NCBI RefSeq assembly: GCF_000003855.2
Contig: NW_003101643.1
Span: forward strand, 198,702 to 239,057
Length of the DNA: 40,356 nt
Direction of reading: 5' to 3'
Origin: Blastomyces gilchristii SLH14081
Lineage: Eukaryota; Ascomycota; Eurotiomycetes; Onygenales; Ajellomycetaceae
The position numbers were made by a program, and so were the translations under genes. The notes under the pieces were generated by a model. That model worked only from the letters and a program-made list of their open reading frames with translations, was not told the DNA's origin and did not search any database. Shown one piece after another: positions 9,501 through 19,362 of this stretch; position 1 is the stretch's first letter, and each line of letters begins with the position of its first letter.

Positions 9501-11715
9501 ATATTATAAAGAAGGTCTTACAGTGACTCAGAGTTCTTATTATTCTTCTTTTCTAACTTGATACTGTGATTCACTCCTGAGCCTTGTAAAGAAGGTATAT
9601 TCATAATATTATCTTATTAAAAGACATCTAGATATTCATGATATTATTGAGAGAGTTTTATGTGAGAATCTGTTATTGTAGTATGAGATAACTTTTCTAA
9701 GGTCTTTTTGATATTGACCAGACTGATGAAATAGATTGATACATGATTCTACTGTTAGTGATCTTGTTAATAACTCTGTCAGCAGTTTTAATGATAACTT
9801 CTTTTTCAGAGTATTTTATAAGCATTGACAGAGATCTGTGTAAGATTCATAGTCTTGTGAATATCATCTTTGTGAATTCTATCATTGTTAGAGAATATCA
9901 AGCTTCTGTTTCAAGTATTCAATAAGATGTCTTATTCAGATAGTCAGACAAGTTCTAACATAAGATTATAATTAAGATTATTAACTTCATATGTGTAGAC
10001 ATCTTTATATTGATGTTCTTTCACATCTAAATTTAGTTTCATCATGAAACAGATACAAACATCTTTTGAATCATCAAATTCTGTAAGAAGTCAGACTTTT
10101 GATAAAGAGATATACTGAAGATTATAATATCTTATGACTGAGGATTTTATCATTGCACAGTAGCATAGACTGCTGTCTATCATGACTTTCATATTATATA
10201 TGTTATCAATCACAGTAGATATAAGAATTGCATTTATTATTATTTTCTCTTCAAATCATTGTTATCTGATATCTTCAAGCTTTTGTTTATGAATTTGAAC
10301 AGAAGCTAATCTTTTCTCTGTTTTATTAAGACATTCTTATAGTTATCTTCTGAATCCTTCTCTAATGTAATGTGATTGATGCAGACAGGCACTGATCCAT
10401 TCTTTGAATAAGAAGATATGTAGATTAATTGACAGTTGAAAGCAATGTGCTCTGATCAGTTACAGTTGATATATACTTCTTATTGATATTGATCAGCAAC
10501 TTCTTCAGAAGTGATCTCAGAGACTTAAAAGCCTGTTTAAATGATGAAGACTCTTGCTTATGTATAGACATTTGAGTCTACTTAGTTCATAGCATCTGCA
10601 TCATTGTTGTTATTTCTCAGTGCAGATGTGTAAGTGACTGAGTTATTTCTCAACATAGATGTGTGAGTTTAATGTCTTCTATCACTGTTCTGTATACTCT
10701 TGAGCTTGATAAGATGATTATTCAATGTTCAGAGCTGTGTGCAGAAATCTTTATAAGTCTGGTCTTTATCTATACTTATAAGAGTCTGTAAGAGTTTGAA
10801 AGTTAATATCTTCTTAAGCATACTAATCTTCATTTAATTCTCTCAAGATTGATCACCTGCTTCTAGAATCTTGATATCAAAGTCAGAGATAAATGTTGTA
10901 AGAGAAGTGTTTCTCTGTCAGATACTCTGTAATCAATCTAACACTTTCTGTTGCATAACAGTGTCTTGAAACAGAATATCAAGATATTTGATAATATTAT
11001 CAGATATTCACAACACTAGTTTACATGCTTTCATTCATGAATAAAACTTCTGTTTTATATGATTCTTCAATCATTCATTGATATATCAATCTTGATTGAT
11101 TAATAAATCAATGACATCTTTATCTATACTCAGTTTTATGAGCATTTTCATTCTTCATAAAGAGTAGAGAGTAAGATCAGAAGTATTGAAATATATAAGA
11201 GCATCTAAGTGTTTCTTCAGCACTTTTGTATTCAATTCTGTAGATGTTGAAATTACATGAGTTAATTATTAAATCTCTTTGTATTGAAGTTGTTAAGTTA
11301 TATATATATCAGCTATTTATTGTTATTGTAATTTCAATATTACTCAGAGTTATTATGATATCACATCTATACTTATGTTTAAGAGTTTCATATTATTGTT
11401 AGACATGATTATATTATTTTATCAAATGTGTGATATCTGTGAAATCTGAAGAAGTGTAATTGTATAAATATCTCATATGTCTGAGTGTCAGAACTCTCAG
11501 GTCTTTTACTGACATTCTCTTTATAAGATCTTATTGCAGAGTCAGAGTGACTGATGAGTAAGCTTCTATCTGAGAACTTAGTGTTCATTTAACTGTGTTT
11601 CTCTTTCTTACATGTTATTACACATTTAGATATCTCTCAATAAGTAATTATTTCTAATGAGAAGATAATGCATGAATAATCATTTCTAATAAGAAGATGA
11701 TGAACATTTTTCTAG
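6595..11715 (-). pseudogene. Decayed gag-pol of minus-strand Gypsy-A
   Basis: Read from right to left. A gag zinc knuckle lies at 10432-10473 with the pattern Y-x2-C-x4-H-x4-C; the first Cys has become Tyr and the Gly before His has become Glu. RT reads KKSDEEL(stop)FCVNY(stop)DLN near 9330-9410 and FTKLDV near 9250. The YLDD catalytic box is still intact at 9060-9071, with NKFISTYLDDIL read through it. RNase H and integrase follow. An open integrase tail at 6796-6993 contains YKVIEVLDSYNYHLN and IHNVFHTSLL, typical of gypsy integrase C-termini. A decayed chromodomain lies at about 6600-6790, with YLVK flanked by stops at expected Trp and Arg codons. Protease was not located with confidence. 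No intact product is expected. Confidence 0.85.
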
Positions 11716-12030
11716 TGTAAGAGGCCTACACTGAATAGATTGATATAATACTAATAGGTCTTATATAACAAAGAGAAAAACATTAAAGAAGAAAAAGAAA
11801 GAGAAAGTGCAAGAATCAGTGATTGAAGTGAATATTTAAACATGTATATGATGATGTATGCAGTAGAGCTTCGGGGCGGAAGAATCTATACGCGTTCATA
11901 GCGGCTGAGGATCAGTGATTGAGAATGGCCGAGAATCGGAGTGTAGCGTACGCATTCAAGAATGGAACGGTTGGAATCTGTGGAGTGTAACAGAATAGTC
12001 TATATGATTGATCCGGCGCAGCCCGCCATA
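11716..12030 (-). mobile_element. 5' LTR of minus-strand Gypsy-A, half unmutated
   Basis: The partner of 6280-6594 is also 315 bp. The left half is AT-rich and decayed. From about 11872 to 12030 it keeps normal GC, with blocks such as CTTCGGGGCGG, TAGCGTACGC and CCGGCGCAGCCCGCC. The left LTR carries A or T at the corresponding C/G sites. This pair allows mutation contexts to be read directly. Confidence 0.88.
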
Positions 12031-12035
12031 ATATT
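12031..12035 (+). repeat. Target-site duplication ATATT, right (minus-strand Gypsy-A)
   Basis: This is the second copy of ATATT and matches 6275-6279. Confidence 0.9.
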
Positions 12036-12739
12036 AATACAAAGAAATTCAATAATTAAGTCAATAAGAAACTTCCGTATAGATAATTTCAACACTGACT
12101 GAATTAGATATAAATATATAAGTACTGAATAAATATTTAAAAACTTCTGTATATTTTAGTACTTCTGACCTCAGTCTCTATTCATTATAAAGATTGAATA
12201 TACTTGTAAAACTAAGTGTAGAGAAAGATATCATCAGCTCATTAACTAATCAAGATTAATATATTAATAATCAATTAAAAGATTGTATAAAACAGAAGTT
12301 TTATTCATAAATAAAGACATATAAATCAGTGTTATATACATCTAATAACATTAATAGATATCTTAATATTCTGTTTAGAGATACTACTATACAGCAGAAG
12401 ATATTGAATTGATTATAGAGTACTTAATAGAGAAATACTTCTCTTACAACATTTATTTCTGACTTTAATATCAGAATTCTAGAAGCAGATAATCAATCTT
12501 GAGAGAATTGAATAAAGATTAGTATGCTTAAGAAGATACTAACTTTCAAACTCTTATAAGCTCTTATAAGTGTAAATAAAGATCTAACTTATAAAGACCT
12601 CTATATATAACTCTGAATACTGAATAACTGTCTGATTAAGTTGAAAAATATACAGAATAGTAGCAGAAGACGTTACACTTATACATCTATATTAAAGAAT
12701 AATAATGCAGATATTATAAACTGAGTAGACTTGAATATC
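12036..12739 (+). pseudogene. Plus-strand Gypsy-A gag, 5' portion
   Basis: This stretch is the reverse-complement counterpart of about 10560-11300 in the minus-strand copy. Matching landmarks include TTAATAT..AATCAA, AAGATACTAACTTTCAAACTC and CTTATAAG repeats. The frame is stopped repeatedly. The MITE at 12740 interrupts it before the zinc knuckle. Confidence 0.7.
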
Positions 12740-13758
12740 TGAAGTGACCGCCGGGATTATAAATTTCACGTTTGATTACATTTGATCTGATTTAATACAT
12801 TTCTTGAGATGAATTCTGCTGAGACTAATCATTAAAAAAACATGCAAAGTGACTATTCATCAGATCTTAAAATGAGATCATGACTTAGAAAAAATAAGAA
12901 AGTGATCTTATTTGATCTCATTTGATTTCATTCTTAACATAAAGTTACTATTTTTAGATATTTTAAGGTTTTTTTAGACTATTGTTAATTTTTTAAAAAG
13001 TAACACTTTTTGATAATACTTAAATGAGATTTAAAGTCATTTAAAGCAATAAAAAGAATTTAAATTGAGAAGTGAAAATTATAGTCTTATTTAGAAAATG
13101 TAATAAGAGTAAACAGTAAGTAGACTGACCGTGTGACCGTGTCTGACATCAGGACCAGATTTTTTGATAGTCTTATTATCAATGTAACTGATTTCATTAC
13201 ACAGTTTTAACATTAGATAGTAGTCTCATACTGTCTCAGTGAGACTTACTATCTACTCTTATCACATTTTTCAAATGAGATCATGATTTTCACTTCTCAA
13301 TTTAAATTATTTTTATTGCTTTAAATAACTTTAAATCTCATTTAAGTGTTATCAATAAGTGTTACTTTTTAAAAAATTAAAAATAGTCTAAAAAAAACCT
13401 TAACATGTCTAAAAATAGTAACTTTATGCTAAGAATGAAACTAAATGAGATTAAATGAGATCACTTTCTCAATTTTTTCAAGTCATGATTTCATTTTAAG
13501 ATCTCATATATAGTCATTTTACATGTTTTTTTAATGACTAGTCCCAGCGGGATTCACATCAAGAAATGTATGAAATCAGATCAAATGAGATTAAAGATGA
13601 AATTCATGGTCTCAGCAGCCAGTCTAACAGTAAGTCTCACTGAGATAGTATGAAACTACTATCTAATCTCAAAACTGTGTAATGAGATTAATTAAATTGA
13701 TAATAGAATCATTAAATATTCTGATTCTGATCTCAGACACGGTTACACGGTCAGTCTA
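12740..13758 (+). mobile_element. hAT-like MITE carrying a second MITE
   Basis: The host MITE runs from 12740 (TGAAGTGACCGC, a decayed TAGACTGACCGC) to 13758 (GGTCAGTCTA) and is about 505 bp without its insert. It is split at 13120/13627 by an inverted copy. Flanking 8-mers are TGAATATC (12732-12739) and TAAATGTG (13759-13766). They are imperfect, but both resemble the single CAAATGTC at the matching empty site in the minus-strand Gypsy-A (about 10560-10590, reverse strand). Confidence 0.8.
13121..13626 (-). mobile_element. hAT-like MITE nested in another MITE
   Basis: This is a 506-bp element starting TAGACTGACCGTGTGACC and ending CCAGTCTA, inserted in inverted orientation into its relative. 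A perfect 8-bp target duplication, ACAGTAAG, lies at 13113-13120 and 13627-13634. It has no coding capacity. The two ends share only a short terminal inverted repeat, TAGACTG..C. Confidence 0.88.
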
Positions 13759-16700
13759 TAAATGTGTATATATAAGTAAGAGTCTTTATCATCTGAACAG
13801 ACTTCTAAGTTTCTGAGATCATTTATGAAGAAGCCATTGATAAACATTAATAAGAAGTGTGTATTAATTGTAACTAACTAGAATATATAGCTTTTAACTA
13901 CTGATCAGTCTGTATACTCTCTGATTCAAAGAAAAGATTAATATCAGCAGTCTGTATCAATCATGTTATATTAGAGAAAGATTTGAAAAATAACTATAAG
14001 AATACTCTGATGAAACAGGGAAAAGATTAACTTCTGCTCAAACTTACAAGCAGAAGCTTGAAGAGATCAGACAATAATAATTTGAAGAGAAAATGACAAT
14101 AAATGCAATTCTTGTGTCTATTATAATAGATAATATGTATAATATGAAAGCTATGATAGATAGTAATCTATACTACTATGCAATAATTAAATCTTTAGTT
14201 GTAAGATATTATAATCTTCAGTGTATTCTCTTATCAAAACCCTGACTTCTTACAGAATTTAATGACTCAAAAGATGTTTACATCTATTATATAATGAAAC
14301 TAAACATACATATCAGAGAATATTAATGTGAAGATACTTATGTATATAAAGTTGATAATCTTGACTATAATCTTATACTAGAACTTATCTGATTATCTGA
14401 ACAAGATATCTTATTAAATGCTTAAAACAGAAGTTTAATATTTTCTAACAATGATAGAATTTATAAAGATGATGTTCACAAGACTATAAATCTTACACAG
14501 ATCTCTATCAACACTTATAAAATACTCTGAAAAAGAAGTCACTGATAAAATCATTAATAGTAGAATTATGTAACAATCTACTCTATCAGTCTGATTAATA
14601 TTAAAAAAGTTCTAGAAAAGTTATTCTATATTACAATAATAGATTCTTTTATAAAACTCTCTTAATAATATCACGAATATCTAGATGTCTTTTGACAAGA
14701 TAATAATGTTATAAATCTACTTCTTTTATGAGATTCAGAAGTAGATCACAGTATTAAGCTGAAAAAGAAGAATAATAAGAATTCTGAATTATTATAAGAC
14801 TCTTCTTATAATATATTCTGAGATAAACTTCGTCTTCTTCAAAAGACACTCAATGATCTGTTAAATTAAGAATTTATATATATTAGTCACTCTTCTACTG
14901 TAGCTTCTATTCTCTTTACAAAGAAATCAGATGAAGAACTTCAATTCTGTGTGAATTATTGAGAACTGAATATATTAATAAAGAAAGATTATTATTCTTT
15001 ATCTCTTATCAATGAAATCTTAGCATGTATTGAAAAGACTCAATAGTTTACAAAGCTAGATATCATCACTGTTTTTAATAAGATTTATATCACTGAAAAA
15101 GATGAGTAGCTTACAGTATTATAAACATGATATAATCTCTTTGAATAAGTAGTCACATCTTTTGAATTGACTAACACTCTCAGTATATTTCAGAAGTATA
15201 TTAACTGAGTACTCTGAGATTTTCCTAATAAGTTTGTATTTATCTATCTTGATAACATTCTCATCTTTACTGATGAGTTCAGAAAAGAATATCAAGAACA
15301 TATATAAAAAGTATTATAATAACTATAAGAAGCAGAACTACTGATAGATATAGATAAGTATAATTTTAAAGTCAAGAGTACAAAGTATCTAGATTTCATT
15401 ATAGAAGCTGATAAGAAAATGTAAATGAATTCTGAGAAAGTCTCTACTATTCTTAAATACAAAGCTTCATACACTGTGAAAGATATATGAAACTTCATTG
15501 AATTCATCAACTTCTATTAATAATTTATATGAAACTTCTCAGATATTGCTAGATTACTTACAGATCTTATTAAGAAGAACTCAGTATTTCAATAATCAGT
15601 GAATACTGAAGCTGTATTCACATGAATAAAGAAGATATTTATTAATATCTCTTTACTAATAATATTTAATTCTGATTAAGAAACAGTTATTAAAGCTGAC
15701 TTCTCTGACTATATTATAGAAAGAGCTATATTATAATATAATAATAAAGATATCTTATAATTATACATCTTTATATCTAAGAAACTGAGTCTCACTGAAT
15801 GTAATTATAAGATTCATGATAAGACACTTCTTATAATAGTACACTGTCTAGAAGAATGAGACTCTGAACTCTAAAGTGTCTTCAAATTTAAGATAATCAC
15901 AGATTATAAAAATCTCAAGTATTTCACAATTACTTATAAACTTACTGAATAGCAGATATAATAATCTGAGTTATTAAGCTTTTTTCATTTCATAATACAC
16001 TATTATCTCAGCAGTCAGAACTTGATAATAAATGTTCTTTTATAATAAGAGTAAGATATATCTTCTAATATAACAGATATCTGCTGAATAAACTGAGAGC
16101 ATTAGCTCTTGAATCTGACAATACTAGTTAATTACAATGAGATAACTTATAACACTATATATATCTCTCTGATTAGAATACTCTCTTCTTTCAAATCTAC
16201 ACTAAATGAATTATGACATATAACAGCTCAAACTGATAAACTTCTTCAAGTACTCACTGAAGCAGTATATCAAGAAGCATTCTGATTTCTCTCAGAACTA
16301 TACATAAGAACTAACATCTCAGAATGCTCAATTGATGATAATAATACTCCGCAATTTCATGAATAATACCGAGTCTCTCAGTTCAATCTCTTATACATCT
16401 AAATAATGCAAGAGATGCATGATTTGTATATAATCAGTTATTCAGATTGTGAATAACTATATTAAATAATTTCTTATGAATTTTACTGATCTGAGATATT
16501 GAACAGTATCAGATACTTTATCTGAAACTATAATTATTATTTCTCTATTATCTTATAAAAAGATTGTAGAAAAGATATACTGAAATCACTTAATATCTCT
16601 AATAGAATCTGAAAGATGTAGTAATTAACTTTACTATTAATCTCTCTAAGAGTAAGAGTTATAGAAATATTCTGATTATTATTAACTAATTAAGCAAAGA

Positions 16701-17434
16701 TATAATATTGAAATCTTATAATAAGATAATCACTGAACAGATCACTCAAGCTTTCTTATAAAGCTTATTCTATTAGATATATAACTTACTGAGATTTATA
16801 ATATCTGACTGAGACTGTTAATTTACAAGTACTCTCTGAACAAGAATCTGTCAAGCTTTTAAGATTATATACCATTTATTAAGTATCTATTACTCTGAGA
16901 CTGATAATGTATCAGAATTAATAATTTAGACTATAAAGAACTATCTTTATTATAAGTTCTGTAATTATTTATAAGATGATTGATATGATCTTCTTCTATA
17001 TACAGATATTATTATTAATAACTGAGATACTGTTTTAACAGGTGTAAGTCTGTTCTTTCTTATACACAGTTATTATATAAAAGTGTTAAATCTTCTAGAG
17101 ATCATACAGTTCACACTGAATCTCTATAGCCTGATTCAGATTACTGATAACATAGTAATAAAGCTCTGAGATACTCATAACTAAGCAGAAGTCTTTATAA
17201 TAAGTACTAAACAAGACTAAGAAGATTAAGTTAATATTCACTGAGATCTTACTGAGTAATATAAGATGGAAGATCTGATGTAATTAAATCTTAAAAATAT
17301 ATGAATTATATACTCATCTCATACACTGAACTATTACTATATTAAATACAAAGTAATAGAAGTTCTAGACAGTCATAACTACTGTCTTAACATATTATCA
17401 AAGATTTATAATGTCTTTCATACAAGCTTACTCT
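13759..17434 (+). pseudogene. Plus-strand Gypsy-A gag end and pol (RT, RNase H, integrase), decayed
   Basis: A degenerate zinc knuckle lies at 13860-13901 (C-x2-C kept, His changed to Tyr, last Cys to Tyr). RT runs about 14880-15400, with KKSDEELQFCVNY-type sequence near 14920 and a YLDN box at 15245-15256, so the second catalytic Asp has become Asn. RNase H has KADFSDY near 15690 and [15 protein letters not shown] near 15780. Integrase follows to the SLL position at 17434, where the MITE is inserted. Stops occur every few tens of codons. The minus-strand copy keeps YLDD, so this copy is more damaged in RT. Confidence 0.85.
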
Positions 17435-17939
17435 TAGACTGACCGTGTGACCGTGTCGGAGACCAGGATCAGATTTTTTGATAGTCTTAGTACCAATTTG
17501 ACTAATTTCATTACACAGTTTTAACATTAGATAGTAGTCTTATACTGTCTCAGTGAGACTTACTGTCTACTCTTGTCACATTTTTCAAATGAGATCATGA
17601 TTTTCACTTCTCAATTTAAATTATTTTTATTGCTTTAAATGACTTTAAATCTCATTTGAGTATTATCAAAAAGTGTTACTTTTTAAAAAATTAAAAATAG
17701 TCTAAAAAAACCTTAAAATGTCTAAAAATAGTAACTTTATGCCAAGAATAAGACTAAATGAAATTAAATGAAATCACTTTCTTATTTTTTTCAAGTCATG
17801 GTTTCATTTTAAGATCTGATATATAGTCACTTTGCATGTTTTTTTAATGACTAGTCCCAGCGGGATTCATGCCAAGAAATGTATGAAATCAGATCAAATG
17901 AGATTAAACATGAAATTCATAATTTCAGCGGTCAGTCTA
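17435..17939 (-). mobile_element. hAT-like MITE, complete 505-bp copy
   Basis: It starts TAGACTGACCG and ends CGGTCAGTCTA. The perfect 8-bp duplication CTTACTCT lies at 17427-17434 and 17940-17947. The minus-strand Gypsy-A copy has the same sequence uninterrupted (about 6838-6862, reverse strand) with a single CTTACTCT. That empty site confirms the element ends. The body includes A/T-rich blocks shared by all copies, such as AAAGTGTTACTTTTTAAAAAA. Confidence 0.92.
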
Positions 17940-18207
17940 CTTACTCTGTTATACTGTCACTGACTCATTCTCTTCTCAACTGACTTTCAACTAGCAGCTG
18001 CTTGAAATCATAGAAGAAGATAATGAACTTGAATAGAAGATTGAAGATATTTATAATAAGAGACTCTGTAGCTGCAGCTGATAATATCTTATAAAATAAG
18101 TCAGCTATAATTATCTGATCTAGACTTCAAGCTTCATATTATCTAAAACAGCAGCTCTTGACTAATGAGAACTATATGCAATCTCACTTCTGAAAAGAGA
18201 GAACTAA
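17940..18207 (+). pseudogene. Plus-strand Gypsy-A chromodomain remnant and 3' end
   Basis: Downstream of the MITE the frame resumes as LEIIEEDNELE, KIEDI.NKRL and YLIK, then an ILSKTAALD segment. This fits a C-terminal chromodomain of the form W-x-VE-I-...-YLVKW-...-W. Expected Trp codons read TGA, TAA or TAG. Chromodomains direct integration to heterochromatin in chromoviruses, which is known of the family. Here it is non-functional. Confidence 0.65.
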
Positions 18208-18477
18208 TATGACAGACTGTGTCTGATTATAAGATTATTTTATTACACTTTATAGATTTCTGCTAAAAGCTCTGATTCTCAGTCATCAATTCTCAGCTGA
18301 AGAACTCACAGAGTTTCTATTCTTTCATCTCAAAGTCATATCTTGTACATATATAAATATTCGCTTCAATCACTGATTCTCATACTTTCTCTTTTATTTT
18401 TCTTCTCTAACATTTTTCACTTTTATTATATAAAATCTATATCTTAATGCCAATCTATTTAGCGTAGACTTCTTACA
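18208..18477 (+). mobile_element. 3' LTR of plus-strand Gypsy-A
   Basis: This 270-bp copy starts TATGACAGACTGTGTCTGATT and ends GCGTAGACTTCTTACA. It is in direct orientation with 5603-5868. It keeps the TTCTGCT.AAAG, CTCAGTCA and CTTTTATTTTTCTTCTCTAA blocks. Confidence 0.8.
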
Positions 18478-19160
18478 ATTTTGCATATTTTAAGTATATC
18501 TGCTTGATCAGTAATTGAAATAGTGAAACTCTATAACATAATATAATATATTTTTTTTTAATTTCTTTATTTAACTCTTCTTTAACTGATGAGTGATTTG
18601 TCTACATCACAGAGTGATAGCAAAGAACTTTATATTCACATTCTTATACTCAGATATCTATTAATGAAGAATCAGAGAAAATAGATACTATATAATATAT
18701 AGAAGTTATAGAAGAGATTATAAAGATATCTTTAAATAGCAGAGTAAATTATGAATCAGATAATAGCATTTTAAGCTTATAAGCAATATATATAGATATA
18801 TAACATACAAGTACTACATCTAGAATAAGTTTAAATAATATAATATTAATAATATTTAATAATCTTATAACATTCTGTAATAAAATAAATGCATATTAGA
18901 TAGTTATCTCTGTAGCAGATAATTTTAAATCTAAGATCTATAAATATTAAAATAATGTGCAAAAAGTCATGAATATTAAAGCTGTAATTATATTTAATAG
19001 TAATAACTACAAGATCTGATATACAGAAATTCTTACAGATACTGAAGTTATCAGTAAATCTGACATTTTTATGAAAAATTAATAAGTCTGCTCAGAAGAT
19101 ATCAGTCAAGATATATTAAATACTGAAAAATAAAGCATTTATATGAAAGTACTGTATCAC
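18478..19160. other. AT-rich decayed DNA, unassigned
   Basis: This lies between the Gypsy-A 3' LTR and the Gypsy-2 left end. It has long A/T runs (for example 18541-18560) and stops in all frames. A short open stretch near 18591 has no recognisable motif. It is probably an older repeat or the ancient flank. Confidence 0.4.
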
Positions 19161-19362
19161 TGTATATTACAGTTCTTATTAAAGTCCGTATATACAATCA
19201 TTGAAACTCTTGAGCTAGATTGTGATTCGGAAGAATGTACGACCGCCGGATAATAACGCGGCCGCTTCCGAACTTGCTTATGAATGTAAAAGAGGCCATA
19301 GCAGCCACTAATTAATTTAGATAAATGTATGTAAGAGGCCGGTGTACGCCTGTAATTATACA
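19161..19362 (+). mobile_element. Probable 5' LTR of Gypsy-2 (alternatively a small MITE)
   Basis: This 202-bp block starts TGTATATTACAG and ends CTGTAATTATACA, that is TG...CA with a 12-13 bp imperfect terminal inverted repeat. Its centre (about 19205-19355) is GC-normal, with GACCGCCGG, ACGCGGCCGC and GGCCGGTGTACGCC, while both flanks are decayed. It lies at the expected distance before the Gypsy-2 gag. No duplication flanks it (ATCAC versus CTGAT), as expected for one LTR of a pair. The long terminal inverted repeat would also suit a MITE. No second copy is in the window. Confidence 0.4.

Larger units (their letters stand above)
6280..12030 (-). mobile_element. Gypsy-A minus-strand copy, complete with LTRs and target duplication
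   Basis: This is a 5,751-bp Ty3/gypsy chromovirus-type element read on the minus strand. Two 315-bp LTRs (6280-6594 as 3' LTR, 11716-12030 as 5' LTR) are flanked by ATATT. The order on the minus strand is gag with zinc knuckle (about 10432-10473), RT (motifs about 9060-9410), RNase H, integrase (C-terminus 6796-6993) and chromodomain (about 6600-6790). Many stops, mostly TGA at expected Trp codons, break the frame. The element inserted about 400 bp inside the 5' LTR of a plus-strand copy of its own family. Confidence 0.9.
5603..18477 (+). mobile_element. Gypsy-A plus-strand copy, split by a second copy and by MITEs
   Basis: The 5' LTR (5603-5868) and 3' LTR (18208-18477) are in direct orientation and share the start block .ACTGTGTCTGATT and the end GTAGA..TCTTACA or its decayed form. 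Internal pieces are 5869-6279, 12036-12739, 13759-17434 and 17940-18207. Removing the insertions leaves roughly 5.6 kb, close to the 5,751-bp minus-strand copy. Internal sequence after the 5' LTR matches the reverse complement of about 11300-11715. No target duplication is visible (agctg at left, atttt at right). Either the ends have diverged or the LTRs come from different events. Confidence 0.8.

Noticed and set aside
9743..9925. Plus-strand 60-codon open frame inside minus-strand Gypsy-A
   Set aside because: It is antisense to the pol pseudogene and has no recognisable motif. Similar short frames across 15-33 kb were discarded for the same reason.
17435..17939. MITEs as Tc1/mariner type with TA target duplication
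   Set aside because: The terminal TA fits superficially, but three insertions show longer 8-bp duplications (ATCTGATT, ACAGTAAG, CTTACTCT) outside the TA, and the empty site confirms the 8-bp version.
5598..18482. A 5-bp duplication around the outer plus-strand Gypsy-A
   Set aside because: The flanks agctg and atttt do not match under any LTR boundary tried. The pairing of these LTRs rests on internal sequence order only.
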